Assembly: GCA_010645155.1 (NCBI GenBank)
Contig: CM021312.1
Coordinates: 7,847,091 to 7,911,090 of the forward strand
Length of the DNA: 64,000 nt
From: Tigriopus japonicus
Taxonomy: Eukaryota > Arthropoda > Copepoda > Harpacticoida > Harpacticidae
Reading direction: 5' to 3'
Part shown: one piece after another, positions 22,085-32,000 of the stretch
How the letters are laid out: every line of letters starts with the position of its first letter
How positions within the stretch are numbered: the stretch's first letter is position 1
Translations under genes and position numbers: made by a program
Notes under the pieces: model-generated
Database searches by the model: none
Told to the model about the DNA's origin: nothing
What the model saw: the letters and a program-made list of their open reading frames with translations, nothing else

Positions 22085-22570
22085 ATGGATCCTGAACCCC
22101 GGGAGACACCCGCACTTGCGGTTTCCTCGCAACCCGACACGGATGGTCGGAATTACTACACATGCTCACAATGCTTGAGAAAATTTCGAGGACTCGAGAG
22201 CGTGAACTATCATATTCAGGCTCATCTGGTGAAGAGACAACTGCCTTACCATTGTCCGGATTGTCCGGAGAATTTCGCCTCAGGCAAGCTTTTGGGTAAT
22301 CATCGACGGGAAACCCACAAGAAACCTTCCACGGGTCATTTGAAACACCGACGGAGTGTGGGCGATATTCGGGCTTTAGCTCAAAACCGAAGGATTTGCC
22401 AGACCTGCACAGAGTCCCCTCATGCCTTGAGGAAGGCTCACGGGGCCCCAAAGGCTGCTATTCGTCCGGTGACCCAATTACCTCCTTCGCCTTCTCCGCC
22501 CAGATTATCCAACTTTCTATTTCTCTTGGTGATTTACGCAATTTTCACATTCTTCGTGTTTGCCATGTGA
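22085..22570 (+). CDS. Two-finger C2H2 protein with C-terminal membrane segment
   Basis: A single-exon 161-residue protein. Two C2H2 fingers: about residues 22-44 (YYTCSQC...H-x3-H) and 55-78 (YHCPDC...H-x4-H). A basic linker containing a CxxC (RICQTC) and a proline-rich stretch follows. The last about 20 residues (NFLFLLVIYAIFTFFVFAM) are strongly hydrophobic and end the protein, which looks like a tail anchor. I recognise no orthologue. A nuclear DNA-binding role would need release from the membrane, or the fingers may bind protein or RNA instead. The 3' end converges on JKAMP, and the poly(A) signals of the two genes overlap. Confidence 0.75.
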   Translation: MDPEPRETPALAVSSQPDTDGRNYYTCSQCLRKFRGLESVNYHIQAHLVKRQLPYHCPDCPENFASGKLLGNHRRETHKKPSTGHLKHRRSVGDIRALAQNRRICQTCTESPHALRKAHGAPKAAIRPVTQLPPSPSPPRLSNFLFLLVIYAIFTFFVFAM

Positions 22571-22777
22571 GGTGGTAGAAAGTGAACTGGGCGGGTCGTT
22601 GGGATATCCTAGTCGAGGAGTCCAAGTTCCAAGAAGAAGGAATATCGTCCAGAGATGTGATGTGATTGGATACAATTATCAAAGTAGAGGCGGTAAACAA
22701 ATCCAAGGAGGTCATTACCGCTCAGAAGAAATGTCTATTCTTCCGCATTTACACGATACTGTCAACTTGAGCGACAA

Positions 22778-22791
22778 TTTATTCAAATAAA
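22778..22791. terminator. Overlapping bidirectional poly(A) signals
   Basis: TTTATTCAAATAAA contains AATAAA on the plus strand (22786-22791, zinc-finger gene) and AATAAA on the minus strand (22783-22778, JKAMP, about 70 nt after its stop). The two convergent transcripts therefore probably end within the same short stretch. Confidence 0.65.
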
Positions 22792-22853
22792 CAAATTACG
22801 AATATGTATCTTTACAGAGGGCAGAACCTTTAGCTAATCGGCAGCCTGTCTAG

Positions 22854-23882
22854 TCAATGCGTCATGGAGGATGGGAAGTCTGATTTAAAATTCACCGGAT
22901 CCGTAAATCTCGCCGTAATGACATAGAACAGAGCGGGTAGGGGTATCAAGGAAAGAAGTGAGAGATGGAATTCGAGATGGGTTAGTTGAGTAATGGCTAA
23001 AATCCCAAAGGCATGTAATGCCCAATGACCAATGAGAATGATGAAATTTCGTTGATCGGTGAAACAGCCTTTCAGCAAAGATCGCATGGATTGATCGAGT
23101 TTGAAGGCAAAATGACTGGCACATGACACAAGAGACAAAGTCAGAACAATATACGGGTAGGCCGTATACACCAAGCCACTTCCGAGGCCGTGGATCAAGG
23201 CCAGAATCGGCAAGAAATACAAAGCATCGTAAACGGCGGCTTGGCCTCGACGAGGATAAATTCTCGAGGCCAGACCCGGTCGAATCACCAACATGGTCAG
23301 CCCACACAACACATAGAACACAAACACCAAACTATAGAGCGGGAAGACCACCTCTTGCGTGCAATGCAGCGTCTCCTCATAATTCGGATTGGGATTGTGA
23401 AAGAAACTGTACCAATCCGAAAGACGCGTCACACGACACGAATGCAACTCCAATCGTCCCGTGGGAGCATTTATCAGTACGGTCAAGACGCCACTCAAAA
23501 CCACCTCAATCAGGGCGCAGATATGGAGCAAAATCACTTCTTTGGTAAATTTGATTCGCTTTGCAGATGCATCGATGAAGTACCAATGAAGCGACAACAC
23601 CAGTAGAAAATGAAAGGCCAGAAAGAACCAATCGTACAACGGAGGGTGTTCCAAGCACTCTTGACACACAGAATGGGTATTATTGGACACTTTCCAGCCT
23701 CGAGGACACTGTCCACAAGCGGAATTGTGCGTCTCATTGAGTCGGGTCCGACCACAGTACAATCCGGGACAAGGAGCCACCTCATCGACCAAGGTCGGCC
23801 CTTTCACGTAGTCGTAGGCTTGGACCGTCCATACATAGACTATGGTCAAACCCAAAAGGGTCCATCCTATCCGTAAAAACAT
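22854..23882 (-). CDS. JKAMP: JNK1/MAPK8-associated membrane protein
   Basis: A single-exon 342-residue multi-pass membrane protein. The family signature is present: CPGLYCGR, then CGQCPRGW, then CQEC...PPLYDW, followed by HWYFID. Later come LHSCRVTRLSDWYSFFHNPNPNYEETLHC and the final ALFYVITARFTDP. These match vertebrate JKAMP (CLGLYCGK, CGVCPRG, LYDW, SCRVLMLSDWY, TAKFTEP). About seven hydrophobic segments follow the N-terminal Cys-rich part, which begins with a signal-anchor-like stretch. JKAMP is an ER membrane protein that links proteasome and ERAD components and modulates JNK1 signalling. It is divergent from UBE2T (481 nt between starts) and convergent with the zinc-finger gene. Confidence 0.95.
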   Translation of the reverse strand: MFLRIGWTLLGLTIVYVWTVQAYDYVKGPTLVDEVAPCPGLYCGRTRLNETHNSACGQCPRGWKVSNNTHSVCQECLEHPPLYDWFFLAFHFLLVLSLHWYFIDASAKRIKFTKEVILLHICALIEVVLSGVLTVLINAPTGRLELHSCRVTRLSDWYSFFHNPNPNYEETLHCTQEVVFPLYSLVFVFYVLCGLTMLVIRPGLASRIYPRRGQAAVYDALYFLPILALIHGLGSGLVYTAYPYIVLTLSLVSCASHFAFKLDQSMRSLLKGCFTDQRNFIILIGHWALHAFGILAITQLTHLEFHLSLLSLIPLPALFYVITARFTDPVNFKSDFPSSMTH

Positions 23883-24363
23883 TTCGGAGACGGATATGAA
23901 TCAAATGGCAAGGGAAATCAACATTAAACCACAAGAAATTGACCTCATTATGCTTCTCTCGGGATCGTGTGACAATCCGAGTTTTTCTTTTGTTATTGTT
24001 TGTTGAGGAATAAGTGAACAGCTGATGTCAGGGTCAAGTAAGTGTCTTAATTTTAGATATTTTGAAAATGTCATTGCCTTTTTAACCCAGATAAATGGAC
24101 TTTGAAATAGCTTGTTGTACTAAAAAGCACTTTTAAAACATTTGTTTGCTTTTTCGAAGCAGAGTAAATGGCTCATGAAAGTAAAATAATTCAATAAAAA
24201 TCAATATTTGGAAAGCCCTGAACAATCCCAAAGCGGGAACCAAGCAGCAAACTTCGGATTTATCTCTAGGTTATCCTCACATCACATCAAACTGAGCTGA
24301 GCCTGCTTAAAAACCTGTACATTTTACAAAAGTTGACAAAAACCTGTATATTTTATGTCAGCA
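23883..24363. promoter_or_regulatory. Divergent JKAMP / UBE2T intergenic region
   Basis: 481 bp between two start codons pointing away from each other; it must hold both promoters. It is AT-rich with no defined motif. Confidence 0.45.
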
Positions 24364-25188
24364 ATGCAACGAAATCTTCGGATGAAAAAAGAAATCGCAG
24401 ATTTAACCAAGGTAATCAACGAATATATTCTTGTATATAGATAGTTTATCCTGCTCCCCCTTAGAATCCGCCCATTGGTATTTCGTGTTGGCCAAGCGGC
24501 GATGGCGGTGAATCCTCCTTGAACGAATTGGACGCTGTCATGTTTGGGGCTGAGAATTCACCCTACGCCCAAGGGACATTCAGGCTGAAGATTCACATCC
24601 CAGACCGATATCCCTTCGAACCGCCTCAAGGTTGAGAATTAATTCAATATTTTTTGTTTTAGTCTTTACAGGATCTGCATTGACTGAAATTATTCTTTCT
24701 GCTCACAGTTCAATTTGCCACGCAAATCTACCATCCCAATATTGATAGCAATGGGCGCATTTGTCTGGATATTTTGAAAATGCCACCCAAGGTGGGTTAT
24801 GGAACAAGAAAGAGCATGAGGTTAAAAAGTTTCAGAGATTTTCTTGAAATCAACCCCTTGAAGTCTCCGTTTTTTTTCTCTTGGATGATCTTACAAAATG
24901 TGATATTCTAGGGAGCCTGGAAACCCAGTTTGAATGTAGCAGCCGTTCTGACATCGATTAGAGTGTTAATGGGTGAACCGAACCCGGGTAAGGTCACTTA
25001 TGGCAATTGTGGCCAAGAGAGTTCTCAAATAATTGAACTGTTATCACTTCGTTTTTATTTTAGACGATCCCTTAATGTCGGATATCGCAGAGGAATTTCA
25101 AAATCGCCCCGAACTGTTCTTCAGGACCGCTCAAGATTGGACCCGACAATATGCCATGGAAAACGTCCCCAACTCATCCTTGACGTAA
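24364..25188 (+). CDS. UBE2T: Ubiquitin-conjugating enzyme E2 T
   Basis: Five exons (24364-24411, 24465-24630, 24709-24791, 24912-24987, 25064-25188), all GT-AG, give 165 residues. The start [11 protein letters not shown] aligns with UBE2T MQRASRLKREL. The HPN motif with active-site cysteine is [14 protein letters not shown] (Cys90), followed by [13 protein letters not shown] and MGEPNPDDPLM, all diagnostic of UBE2T. UBE2T charges ubiquitin for the Fanconi anaemia ligase FANCL, which monoubiquitinates FANCD2-FANCI in interstrand-crosslink repair. The disordered C-terminal tail of the human enzyme (197 residues) is missing; the protein ends shortly after the last UBC helix. Confidence 0.96.
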
Positions 25189-25585
25189 CTGTTTATTTTC
25201 ATCAACTGTTATTTGCAACAATCTTGGCTAATAATAGAAATCTATAAATGTTAGACAACAAACACAGAAAAACAGAGACGACTATGATTTAAGACGAAGA
25301 TAATGATAACAGTGTTAGTAATACAAATGATATATGGCGAAGCTATTGGAATTTTTTTGTATTCCATGGGAATCGTTCTACGAGAAAGAATTCGACTTTG
25401 TAAATGCATTGATTATAAGTTGGGCGTGGGTGCGTTCTTCTCAAACTATCATTCTCGCGGGTGGGCGGCGCGCTTTGGAGTGCACGCCTCCGCACTATCT
25501 TTGGTTATTGGCACAATAGGTTCTAGCATCAGAGCTAACACATTAACAGAATTGGCATCTCACTGGTGTCGTCCAAGCGAGCACC
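25189..25585. other. 3' intergenic spacer
   Basis: This lies between the UBE2T stop and the GDAP2-like stop. It contains both 3' UTRs. Nothing else was recognised. Confidence 0.5.
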
Positions 25586-26299
25586 TCAAGGCTTGTAGTA
25601 TCGGATTCCATTAAACACCATGTCTTGCTCTGTGATGAACATGGGCAGGCTCATTTCTTTCTGGTCCACAAACGACGATAACATCTCAAGGGCCGGGATA
25701 TTCTGAATTTTGTTTTTGATGGCCGGGGCCATGAACGTGGAAAACCACCAACAAGTCATTTTGGTCCACATGGTGGGGTGCACGATGTAAAAGGCTTTCA
25801 AGTGCTTCTTGTACTTGTATGTGACAGTATTGTACACCTCTTTGATCCACCAATAACTCGGGATATTGTCCCGAGAGGTTCGGGTGTGAAAATAGACTAC
25901 CACGTAGTCGTGATCGGCAACGTCATGAACCAAGCGGATGAGGTACAGCAAGGCCTTGTCCAAGCTAATCTCGCTTTGTTTGAACCATTTCCCGATGAAC
26001 ACGATCACCGTTCGTCCGTGTTTGTCGAATCCGGCCTTGTACACGCAATTCGTCTCCTCTATACTGGACAGATCTTCCTCGTAGGATCGACGGAGCAATT
26101 CATTATATCGGAGCTCATGAAGCTGTTCCGTGGCTACCTCGTCTGAGATGTCCGTAGGGAGATCCTCTTCAGCCCGTGAAGAGCTTTGGATGGAGCAGCT
26201 ATCCATGTCCATGGTGACAATGGACGACGTTCGATTGGGGGATCCATGTCCCATGAGAAGCCGTTTCTCTTCGGAATCTTCGACGACAAAAGTGGCCAT
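25586..26299 (-). CDS. GDAP2-like CRAL-TRIO/BCH domain protein lacking a macro domain
   Basis: A single-exon 237-residue protein. Residues about 1-75 are acidic and Ser-rich. From about residue 80 a CRAL-TRIO/BCH-like domain runs to the end: YKAGFDKHGRTVIVFIG, DKALLYLIRLVHDVADHDYVVVYFHT, KHLKAFYIVHPT. The DKALLYLI and DYVVVYFHT stretches resemble the C-terminal half of GDAP2 most closely; BNIP2 and ARHGAP1 domains are more distant relatives. These domains bind small GTPases or lipids in other proteins. GDAP2 normally starts with a macro domain, which is absent in this frame and in the upstream 2.7 kb as far as I can see. The start is an ATG in CCATGG-like context on the plus strand. Confidence 0.78.
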   Translation of the reverse strand: MATFVVEDSEEKRLLMGHGSPNRTSSIVTMDMDSCSIQSSSRAEEDLPTDISDEVATEQLHELRYNELLRRSYEEDLSSIEETNCVYKAGFDKHGRTVIVFIGKWFKQSEISLDKALLYLIRLVHDVADHDYVVVYFHTRTSRDNIPSYWWIKEVYNTVTYKYKKHLKAFYIVHPTMWTKMTCWWFSTFMAPAIKNKIQNIPALEMLSSFVDQKEMSLPMFITEQDMVFNGIRYYKP

Positions 26300-27719
26300 G
26301 GTTTGTTCGAAACCCGCCGTTTGATTGTGTCTGGGATGAGATCCGGATCAAGGTGATTCCTCTCGTTTCGACCTCTGTCGTCAATCAGTTAGGAGGATAA
26401 TGTCTCTAGGATTGTGCTGGCTGGAGATGATGGAGATGATGCTCCTGCTACGACCTTTGATTCATAGCATGATGAGCTCTTCATTCAGTTCAGCTACAGA
26501 ACAGCGTCGTCGTCGTCGTCGTCGTCTACGACGGGAAAATGAATTATCAAACAAGCGCCGAAAGCTCAGAACGTACAACAGAAACTAGAATTTAGAACAA
26601 CTTAGTAGGTAACACACGTCCAACAATCACAATCTCGGTCTTGGCATGCAAGGAGTCCACAGAGAGCCAACGAATTAAGCCCGTCTTGCACACACAAGGC
26701 CTACTGTGCAATCTATGCATACAGCAGCATACATGGAAGGGTAGAGAGGAACATGTAGTGATTGTGGAAAGAAGAACGAACCCCTCCGACGACGTTGATG
26801 TCGTTCGTTAGCTGGCGTTATGAAGTCCAGAATGACGAGAACAAAAGAAGCAGGAGCGGACGTGTTCTCGACGAGGACTGCTAAATCTCCAGGAGAACGA
26901 GAGGTTTCAAATTTTGGACACCATGGTGAGGGAGACAGGTAGTGCTTTTTAATTTTGTTTCAATGTTCTTTGGACTAAATAGTCAGAGTAAGTTACAAAA
27001 CGCCAAGATAGTATCAATTCAAATGTTGGTAAAATTAGCCCAGTTTAGAAGGAGGTTATGGCCTGGATCACTACAAATAGTTCTCAAAGGAATTCTTTTT
27101 GTTGACGTATTTGAGTAGTCAACAAAAACCATTTCAAATGTTCCTAGTTGTTATGAGAACTTTATAACGATTCAAGGTTGTGTTTTTACTCATAATATTA
27201 CACCATTGAACAAAATTACTCAAATTGTGAATAGCAGTGGAAAAGTTGATTAAAGTTGTCATTTTTTCTGGGCAAATGACAGTTAGACTACTTGAAGTAA
27301 GTTACAAATGTAAAATACATATTGGATTAAAAAATTGTTGACAAAGTTAAGTGAGTGCACTGTATGTATGCAACAGACCTCAATGCAAATAAGACAAGGT
27401 AATTATAATGCATAACCAAGTAACAAAAGTACAAGTTTTACTTTGTTTGAAAAAAAAAATCCTTTTGGCAATTTTTGAATTCCACAAGCAAACAATGTGA
27501 ATCAAGTGAAAAAACTTCATCAGCTTGATCAGTTTTTTTCTGGAGTCATAATGCAGCTTTTCAGTGGCAATCTCACAAAAGCTGTGTGCTTCAAGGGGAT
27601 ATTCCTGCTCCACTAAGCAAGCATTAATTCTTATTTCACCCTTGGAAATGACCCCAGGTTTAACCATTTGGGCTGTCAAGGCCATGATTACTGTATGTAA
27701 ATTAATACCACAGGCCACT
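26300..27719. other. Intergenic, includes GTC microsatellite
   Basis: A (GTC)n tract lies at about 26504-26526, in the presumed 5' region of the GDAP2-like gene. No other gene or repeat is supported. Confidence 0.5.
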
Positions 27720-27721
27720 AG

Positions 27722-27800
27722 GACTCCGCAAGCCTGGGATTCAAACCAGGAGTGTTGTGGTTAGTTGGTGAATGCTCAACCTCTATGCTACAACTGCCAG
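27722..27800 (-). ncRNA. tRNA-like relic with A and B boxes
   Basis: In the minus direction an A-box match TAGCATAGAGG (27790-27780) is followed 32 nt later by a near-consensus B box GGTTTGAATCC (27747-27737). This is the spacing of a tRNA internal promoter, and the T-arm stem complements. The acceptor stem does not close, so it is a tRNA pseudogene or the head of a SINE. No A-rich tail is evident. Confidence 0.55.
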
Positions 27801-29094
27801 CTTTGTGAGCAAAGCATGGTTGTGATCTACGGACCTTTGGGTTATGGGTGCAGCATGCTTGATTGTTCAAAAGCTGCCATCCCATTTCTTTGTTGGGAGG
27901 AGAAACTTTTGTCCTACAATGCATTTAATCTAAAAATTTCAACTCGATTCCGACAATTGAAAAGTTTGATGCCAATGTAATGTTCACCTAAAATACTATA
28001 TGTCCCAATTGATCATCTTATACACGGGCCTCAGAAAGTACTCGATAAACCATCCAGAATGTCAAGATATCCCAGATGTGTTTTTTAAGGTGACCAGGGC
28101 GCTTTCCTCCTTCACAGTTGTCCCACACACTACACAGACAGCCTCTGTTCCATGGTTCGCACTTAACTTGCCGAGCAGAGATGATACCCCGAGTAAAAAT
28201 GAAGGCCCAAAATGAAAGACAAGAGTGAAGGGACTACGCGCCTGAAGGCGCATTGAACGGCAGGTTTAAAAACTGCTCGGAAAACCAACCCACCCACCCA
28301 TCCACGGACCGACCTGACCGATGTTCATCACGTTTACCGAAGGCAGGCCTTTTATCCCAAGGCTGATGGTCGGTTGCTTGAGTGTTCAATGTATTCGAGA
28401 TAAAAGGATGAGAACTCTTGATGTAGTCGTTGGTAGAAAAGAGCACAAGACCTCGCCTTTATTTTCTGAGAGAATGGTTTGGCTTCTTAGTTCAAGAACA
28501 TGGCCTGGTTTTCAACCGTTTGTCGGTGTACAAAGAAGCCATATTCTTTAGCTAAGCCTTTTTGGACCTTCGTAAAGCCTGGATCGTCGTTTCGGTTAAT
28601 CCTTTTTTTGCAAAAAAAATGAAGCTCTAAACAAAGGGCACGCTTAAGCTGTTTATAACCCTTAAAATGTACGGACTTCTTTACATTTCATTGTAATATC
28701 TTTGATTTAGGTTATTTTTTTTCAACATCGTAAAATTCAACGCCATCCATATTTCATGTCTCATGCCGTCCCCAAGAAATGCAATTGGACCGAGCATTTC
28801 AAACTTTCGGTCACCCTGATCAAACGACTTTCCCAACGACGTTTAAACTTGAAGCGAGAAACGAACGAACGAGCGAAGGAAGAAAGAAAGGAAGGAAGGG
28901 CAGTCGCTCGATCGGCCGACAATTTCAAATTGAGGAGGTAAAACCGCATCAGCAAACGGGCAAGGTTCAGAAGACCCGAATCCAGAAGGTTGGCTTCCTA
29001 GTGAAATCCCCGGGGTCCGACCAGTGATCCTTATGGCGGATTATTCTCTGTCCTCAATTCTTGGTGTGCTTTGAGTGGATTCGCCGCGCTCAGC
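27801..29094. other. Intergenic / ASPM upstream region
   Basis: No gene is supported. It contains a purine-rich stretch with GAAG/GAAA repeats at about 28850-28905 and short hairpin-forming GC-rich words. The last part presumably holds the ASPM promoter. Confidence 0.45.
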
Positions 29095-32000
29095 ATGATT
29101 CGTCAACGTCTCGGGGGAGCTCAGGCTTTCCAGGTAGTCAGGAATCTTTTTTGTTGATCCGTTTTGGTGCATGGTTCTGATTCAATGGTTGGACTTGGTT
29201 TTCCAGATCAATTGTACGCCTCCTGAGGAGAAGAAACGGCGCCAGAAGAGGCGGGAACAAGAGGCCAGTCATGAAATGGTGTGTTTGCTTCTGGTTCCGT
29301 TTTGTTCCATCCCAAGAGTGGCCTTTGAGAATGTCAAGTTGGGACACGCCGCCGTTCGACATGTCACCATTCAAAATCCGGGACAAAAGCCGCTGAAGGT
29401 TTGAACCTTCTGTTTTTTTAGCGGATCGAATTACTAAATAGGGTTGGTTTTGGCTGATTTCAGGTGGCCCTGTCGTCCATGCCCAAATCGGATCGGGGAT
29501 TTGAGGTGGATTTCGCTCAGTTTACCCTTCCTGGACGTCATGAGGTGGTGGTGAGGGTGGGATGGGTGCCTCAGAAAGGCGGAAATGTGAGAGAGAAAAT
29601 CGGTGTCAAATATGGATCATGCATGACGCAAATCCTTTTGGTGGGCTCATGCGTGGCCCCCGTGGAACAGGTGAGCGTGATATCTCTCAGGCTTGGATGA
29701 GCGATTGGTAACGGATCTTATTTTTTATTTCTTCTTCATGTGATAGACCAAGTCTCTCAAGCCTAAACGAACCCCTTTGTCATCATCAAATTTGAGTCGC
29801 AATCGCTCGGGTGTGCGTGGAAACAAGGCGGAGAAGGAAACGCCCAAACCCAGCGTGGCTTTGCCCAAGAATCCGGTTGAACGCGAGCTGGAGGCTGAAC
29901 CCGAGTTTCGACCACTTTCGACTGACAATGTCGAGAATCAAGCTCCCAATCGCTTTTTAGCCGTACCAGCCACCCCCCATGAAGCTACGCAGTCGTGGTC
30001 TCCCCAGAAAGTGGCCCACATTTCTCAAGGGACGAATTTGGACGAGACCAGCTTTTTGGAACCGAAACAATTTCCGTTTCAACCACCGACCATGGTTGTA
30101 CCCGCCGAAGCTCGTCATGCCAATCACGATCCTTTACCAGAGAATCTTCGCAGAGAAACTTTCGTCAAGGATCCCCCTAGTTTTTTGAGCTCCACGCCTG
30201 CACCTTCTAATGGCGATATCTTCAAGTTCTACGATGTATCGGCCATCAAGAATGCCAGTGGCAATCTTTGTGTGCAACAGAAGACGTCCCAATCAGCGGA
30301 AAAGTGTTCCACTTCCAAAGAGCTCAAATTTGATGAAGTCACGGAAAGTCACTACGAGTTGCCTCCTTTCAAAATGCCCGTCGAGCAGTTAGGCGAGACC
30401 GATGAGAGGGTTTTTCGTCGTGAAACTTTCGTTGTGGACGAGATTCGAAGTGAGAGTAGTTCTCGGCAACAAATCCACCAACAAAATTGCCATATCCAAC
30501 ATCGACAAAGTAATCATTCCCATCAACATCAACAACATCATCATCATCATCATCTCCATCAGGAACAATATCAAATGCATCATGAGGAGCAATCTGTCGT
30601 GAGCAAATATAAACTGGATGATGTTTCTCAACTGGTCCACAGAGTCATTCTGGAAGAAGGGGAGGAAGAAGAAAATGGAAGAACGGTAGAAAAGGACTCA
30701 GAGCCCGAGCCTTTTGCGGCAGAGGCCAATGAGATTTCTCCTTCAAACTTAAATCGCGATGACGATATCTGCGAGGAGGTTGAGGACATCAAGTTAGACG
30801 ACGTATCTCTTTTAATAAAAGAGGCCATGAACATCACCGAAGATTCTGATAGTGAAGTGACCGAATGTCAAAAAGAAGAACATCTTGATCCATCCGTCTC
30901 TGAGCTAAAACCGAACCGAACTTACGATAAAGAAGACGAGCCGAAAGAGTCGAATAATTTGACATTTGAAAAAGACGCTGAAATTTCTGTTTCCAAGGAT
31001 CATTTTGCGATGCACGAAACCCGAGAATTTGTTCACACTTTGGATGAAACACGTGAGCAATCTTATGATAGAGGATTTCAACCAATGTCGACCCTCTATG
31101 AAGAATCATCAATTCCCGAATCTTTTGCTCAAAACACCCGAAATTTGACCCAAACTCAAACCAGCTGGGAATCCTTAAGAAAAGATTCCGCCACTTTTCA
31201 TGTGAAGAAAGTCTCTCATTGTACAAAACCAGAATCAAACCAATTTTCTGACGACAATCCGAGTGAATGTGTTCAGTTTTCCGAGATTGAAACTATTCAA
31301 GAAGTTGAGGAGAGGTGGGAAGAAATTATTGAGGAAGAAAAACACGAGGTCGTTGTTAAATCAATTGAAATTGAAGAAGAATCACGGCTCATGGATGTTT
31401 CCTTGCTTATCCAAGAGGCTATTAATAATGAGGGCCAAGAAACTACCATGCAACAAATGAACGAAGAAGAAATTCGTCATTTTGAACAAGAGGCTGGGAT
31501 TGAACGGTCTTGGAACGAGAATGAGCGGACTTTTGACAAGACGCCGGAAACTGCTGAAGTCATCGAGCAACGAGATGCCTCTCTTGTCTTTCCATATCCC
31601 AGCCAAGACCAGAATCAATTGAGTCTACTGGAAAAGACAAAAAGCCCAATTGAGATGAATAAGTTGATTCTTGAACCATTGATGGAGTCTCATCTTGAAA
31701 ATGAAGATCATGAAAACATCCAGGAAATTCAAAACAATCATGTGCATGACCGCCCCCAAGAGGCCCTCCCTTGTGAAAGCACACCATTTCGTGGACGACC
31801 AAGGCTCTCAGAAGCACTTCCTCCTCCTCGCTCACCCAATGCTCAAAATCTCGAGCTTTTTGATAAGACAGCTCACTTCGTTCGGATAAGGTCTCCAAGC
31901 GTTGAAAAGGTGGAGCCAGTTCAAGAGGTACTGCCGTCTCAGTTTTTTGAAATCACTTTCGACAAGTCGAAAAAGCCTTTGCCGGAGTTTTCCAATAACA

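Noticed and set aside
25303..25614. 103-codon plus-strand open frame after UBE2T
   Set aside because: No homology, overlaps the 3' end of the GDAP2-like gene, and lacks a good start context.
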